64,000 bases of DNA. It comes from Virgibacillus ihumii. GTDB taxonomy: Bacteria; Bacillota; Bacilli; Bacillales; Amphibacillaceae. The translations under genes were made by a program, and so were the position numbers. The stretch spans positions 744,001-808,000 of the forward strand of contig NZ_CACVAN010000001.1 in NCBI RefSeq assembly GCF_902726655.1, read 5' to 3'. The notes beneath the pieces were generated by a model. The model searched no databases, was not told where the DNA came from, and worked only from the letters and a program-made list of their open reading frames with translations. Below are positions 63,450-64,000 of the stretch, piece after piece (the first letter of the stretch is position 1; every line of letters begins with the position of its first letter).

Positions 63450-64000
63450 TCAGTCTGATTGAATAGGCTTATTAGCAGCTTTCATCCTATTCAGACAGAC
63501 CATCCATAATATCAGCATAAATGGAATTAGCAGAGCAAGCCAGTCGCTTGTGACCGTTTTTAGAATGAAATTATAGCTTCCATGGAGCAGGAAAGGAAAT
63601 ACAAATGCAAGCACCACATTCCATTTTTTAAAGTTATTATTAACTTTCGCTTTTCCAAAGTAATATCCCATTATGACACCAAATAAGGCATGTGATGAAA
63701 CAGGAAATAATGCACGTGAAAAAGCATATTCAATTCCATTGGTGACGAGATACAAAACATTTTCTACAGTGGCAAATCCAAGACTGATCGAAACAGCGTA
63801 GATAATGCCGTCATAGTGCGTATCAAATTCAGTATGGTTATAAATAACAAAAATAAATATAAACCATTTGAAAAACTCTTCGGAAAACGCAATCAGCAAA
63901 AAGGATTGAATAAAATTATTGTCGCTGAAATTTTCCGCATGTAAAGCATATTGAATAAACATAATTGGAAAGACAAGCGCTGCGCCTGATATAAAAGTTT
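63450..64000 (-). CDS. prsW: Intramembrane protease PrsW (5' part cut by window edge)
   Basis: Site-1 protease that cleaves anti-sigma RsiW in B. subtilis. The glutamate motif is in FSEEFFKWFIFIFVIY; FDTHYDGIIYAVSISLGFAT, ENVLYLV and HALFGVIMGYYFGK follow; multiple spans. The reading frame stays open to 64000 (ISGAALVFPIMFIQY), so the visible 183 codons lack the N-terminus. Normally next to sleB; separated here by the IS. Confidence 0.92.
   Translation of the reverse strand, partial: TFISGAALVFPIMFIQYALHAENFSDNNFIQSFLLIAFSEEFFKWFIFIFVIYNHTEFDTHYDGIIYAVSISLGFATVENVLYLVTNGIEYAFSRALFPVSSHALFGVIMGYYFGKAKVNNNFKKWNVVLAFVFPFLLHGSYNFILKTVTSDWLALLIPFMLILWMVCLNRMKAANKPIQSD

Noticed and set aside
63450..63962. 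prsW starting at the Met encoded at 63962
   Set aside because: The frame continues open to the window edge with family-like sequence before that Met, so the gene is simply cut by the window.
1..64000. CRISPR array, prophage, tRNA cluster or defence island
   Set aside because: No regularly spaced repeats, phage structural genes, tRNA cloverleaf sequences or recognisable defence genes were noticed; the window is mostly conserved core chromosome.

Overview
This window comes from the chromosome of a spore-forming member of the Bacillaceae, probably close to Virgibacillus, Oceanobacillus or Lentibacillus. The evidence is gene content and order. Long runs match the Bacillus subtilis arrangement (gpsB-rnpB-ypsC, yppC/recU/ponA/nth/dnaD/asnS/aspB/ypmB/dinG, panBCD-birA-cca-bshA-mgsA-dapB-ypjD, qcrABC-ypiFBA-aroE-tyrA-hisC, aroB-aroC-ndk-hepT-menG-hepS-mtrB-hbs-spoIVA, gpsA-der-ypfD-plsC-cmk, ypeB-sleB-prsW). 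Sporulation and germination genes are present (sspM, spoIVA, a spoVIF-like gene, ypeB, sleB, prsW). The genus is an inference.

Regions. 1-5.6 kb: a leftward folate, thymidylate and Tat block (fhs, an HD phosphohydrolase, thyA, dfrA, mobA, two tatA copies and the start of tatC). 5.8-9 kb: a cold-shock gene with a long leader, a queuosine-precursor transporter under a preQ1-I riboswitch, a 300-bp non-coding mobile-type repeat, and the type III polyketide pair bpsA-bpsB. 9-14.5 kb: rlmL/ypsC, RNase P RNA, gpsB, cdd, small yppC-E-type genes, sspM and recU. 14.5-25 kb: PBP1 (ponA) convergent with nth-dnaD and asnS-aspB-ypmB, then dinG. 25-32 kb: pantothenate, biotin-ligase, CCA-enzyme, bacillithiol, methylglyoxal and lysine genes packed with 1-4 base overlaps. 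32-40 kb: a YitT membrane protein, a second repeat, a Zn peptidase, ypjA/ypjB, the menaquinol:cytochrome c reductase and ypiFBA. 40-50 kb: chorismate, tyrosine and histidinol-phosphate aminotransferase genes, ndk, the menaquinone side-chain and methylation genes, TRAP (mtrB) and HU. 50-61.5 kb: spoIVA, yphF/yphE, gpsA, der, S1-domain protein, plsC, cmk and the ypeB-sleB germination pair. 61.6-63.4 kb: an intact IS1182-family element between sleB and prsW.

Functional links. One-carbon enzymes (Fhs, ThyA, DfrA) sit together. MobA and the Tat pore genes are adjacent, and the Rieske protein QcrA encoded here has a twin-arginine signal, so it is a likely Tat client. HepS/HepT/MenG make the menaquinone that QcrABC oxidises. 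RecU and PBP1 form the usual pair. YpeB and SleB cooperate in cortex lysis.

Most of the window is conserved core chromosome and I do not see a wholly new multi-gene system. The signals most worth checking are: (i) mutually exclusive RNA helices between hbs and mtrB that look like a transcription attenuator; (ii) non-coding repeats whose ends match or resemble those of the IS1182-family element; (iii) an 11-codon leader ORF coupled to ypmB; and (iv) several departures from the B. subtilis order (no bshB1 between mgsA and bshA, no folE before mtrB, no aroH-trp block between aroB and hisC, a very short YpjB).
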